From contig JABYQR010000577.1 in the NCBI GenBank assembly GCA_022592445.1, positions 1 to 18,645 of the forward strand: a DNA stretch of 18,645 nt. The letters run 5' to 3'. Positions within the stretch are counted from its first letter, which is position 1. Each line of letters starts with the position of its first letter. The notes under the pieces are model-generated. The model was not told the origin of the DNA, searched no databases, and was given only the letters and a program-made list of their open reading frames with translations. Both the position numbers and the translations under genes were made by a program. Source of the DNA: Cytidiella melzeri (Eukaryota > Basidiomycota > Agaricomycetes > Polyporales > Irpicaceae). Positions 18,023 through 18,645 of the stretch are shown piece after piece.

Positions 18023-18544
18023 CGTTGTACTCTGGCTTCTTTAGCGTGTACAAATTCCAAATTGCACCTCTTTGACTCAGAGAACTTTTGTGACATCGAC
18101 AGTGTTGCAAGACCCTGTGAAACACAACCGTGCCCTAACCGCTATAGATCTTTGTTTGAAGCAGATTTAAACAAAGTTTATAGAATTATTGCATTGGTAA
18201 CACAGGACCGGTATCTTGAACCTTTTGAACATCAGAAAGAACTCATTGGAGGTTACATAGGATCTTTGCCGCATCTTGACGTACCTGCTTTAGTCACTGC
18301 ATACTTTCAAGACTTAGCAAATCATTGAGAATCAGAACCACAGAACAACAAACCAGAAGTAGTAATAGATCAGGAACCATCAGAGATCATCACAGGCACA
18401 ACTTACATTGGTGACACATCAAATCAATCTCTAGATAAGAACTCAGATTCCGGAGAAAATACCGAAGTCAAAGATCTTCTAGAAGAAACTTCTGAAACAG
18501 ATGTCATCACCTGTAATTGCACCTGTAGTACCTCATATCTCTGA
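18023..18544 (+). pseudogene. Unrecognised frame with an internal TGA, possibly a retroelement ORF
   Basis: The frame is open from 18023 (no ATG) to TGA at 18326-18328 and then open again in the same phase to TGA at 18542-18544. The first part looks like real protein (ENFCDIDSVARPCETQPCPN, RSLFEADLNKVYRIIALVTQ, YIGSLPHLDVPALVTAYFQD). The second part is acidic and Ser/Thr/Asn-rich (VVIDQEPSEIITGTTYIGDT) and ends in a Cys/Thr cluster (TCNCTCSTSYL). A 63 nt in-phase intron at 18281-18343 (GTACCT...CCACAG) could remove the TGA. However, the removed bases encode plausible protein and the donor is poor, so a point-mutated stop is more likely. No ATG begins the frame, so it could also be a downstream exon. 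No family was recognised. Confidence 0.4.
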
Positions 18545-18591
18545 GTGTACATTCTGTACTACAACTTGATCCTTGATTGCTTTTGGTTATA

Positions 18592-18645
18592 ATGGCTGAA
18601 CCAGGAAAGATTAGCGGTAGTCAAATGATTGTCTTTGACGGTTCA
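18592..18645 (+). CDS. 5' start of an ORF cut by the window end, gag-like by context
   Basis: ATG at 18592 opens a frame still open at 18645, reading MAEPGKISGSQMIVFDGS. A short hydrophilic start followed by a F/LDGS motif is common at the beginning of retrotransposon Gag proteins. Eighteen residues are too few to decide. Confidence 0.3.
   Translation, partial: MAEPGKISGSQMIVFDGS

Overview
The window looks like a gene-dense piece of a basidiomycete genome, probably an agaricomycete. The genes are cut by many short GT...AG introns, mostly 48-66 nt. They code for conserved eukaryotic housekeeping proteins that sit tail to tail or share short divergent promoters. No prokaryotic features are seen. 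The species cannot be named from the sequence alone.

Left part (1-12.4 kb): (i) a frameshifted relic of a lineage-specific protein gene (2-1178, +). (ii) A Grap2/cyclin-D-interacting (GCIP, CCNDBP1-like) gene (about 1350-2590, +) whose first ATG is out of frame with its body. (iii) A low-complexity, probably nuclear protein of unknown function in four exons (4016-2661, -). (iv) The spliceosomal RNA-binding factor SLT11/RBM22 in seven exons (4228-5507, +). (v) Trifunctional C1-tetrahydrofolate synthase (ADE3/MIS1 type) in nine exons (9287-6001, -), with an in-frame upstream ATG that adds a presequence-like extension. (vi) Mitochondrial phenylalanyl-tRNA synthetase in three exons (9737-11144, +). 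(vii) The mitochondrial GrpE co-chaperone in two exons (12055-11242, -). Three of these products (or two plus one isoform) act in mitochondria. C1-THF synthase and PheRS diverge from a roughly 320 bp promoter that holds two ACGCGT boxes. The exon structures of (iii) to (vii) were rebuilt by joining frames at GT...AG sites, and none of them needs a frameshift.

Right part (12.7-18.6 kb) is accessory and transposon-rich. A Tc1/mariner (DD34E) element of about 2.03 kb has 35 bp terminal inverted repeats flanked by TA and a transposase interrupted by one TGA. Its repeat copies differ only at CpG sites, a deamination signature. Next come two small foldback or hairpin sequences and a probable LTR-type retroelement promoter with TATATAAG and four perfect ATGAGTCAT (Gcn4/AP-1-type) sites. 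Then follow three co-oriented reading frames of unknown or retroelement-like character. The first (16422-17807) has an apparent in-frame stop that a 66 nt intron would remove. The second has an in-frame TGA. The third runs off the window end.

No clearly new biological system could be demonstrated. The best leads are the alternative-start C1-THF synthase, the ACGCGT pair, the CpG-restricted decay of the transposon, the bZIP-site cluster in the LTR-like region, and the unrecognised ORF set at 16.4-18.6 kb.
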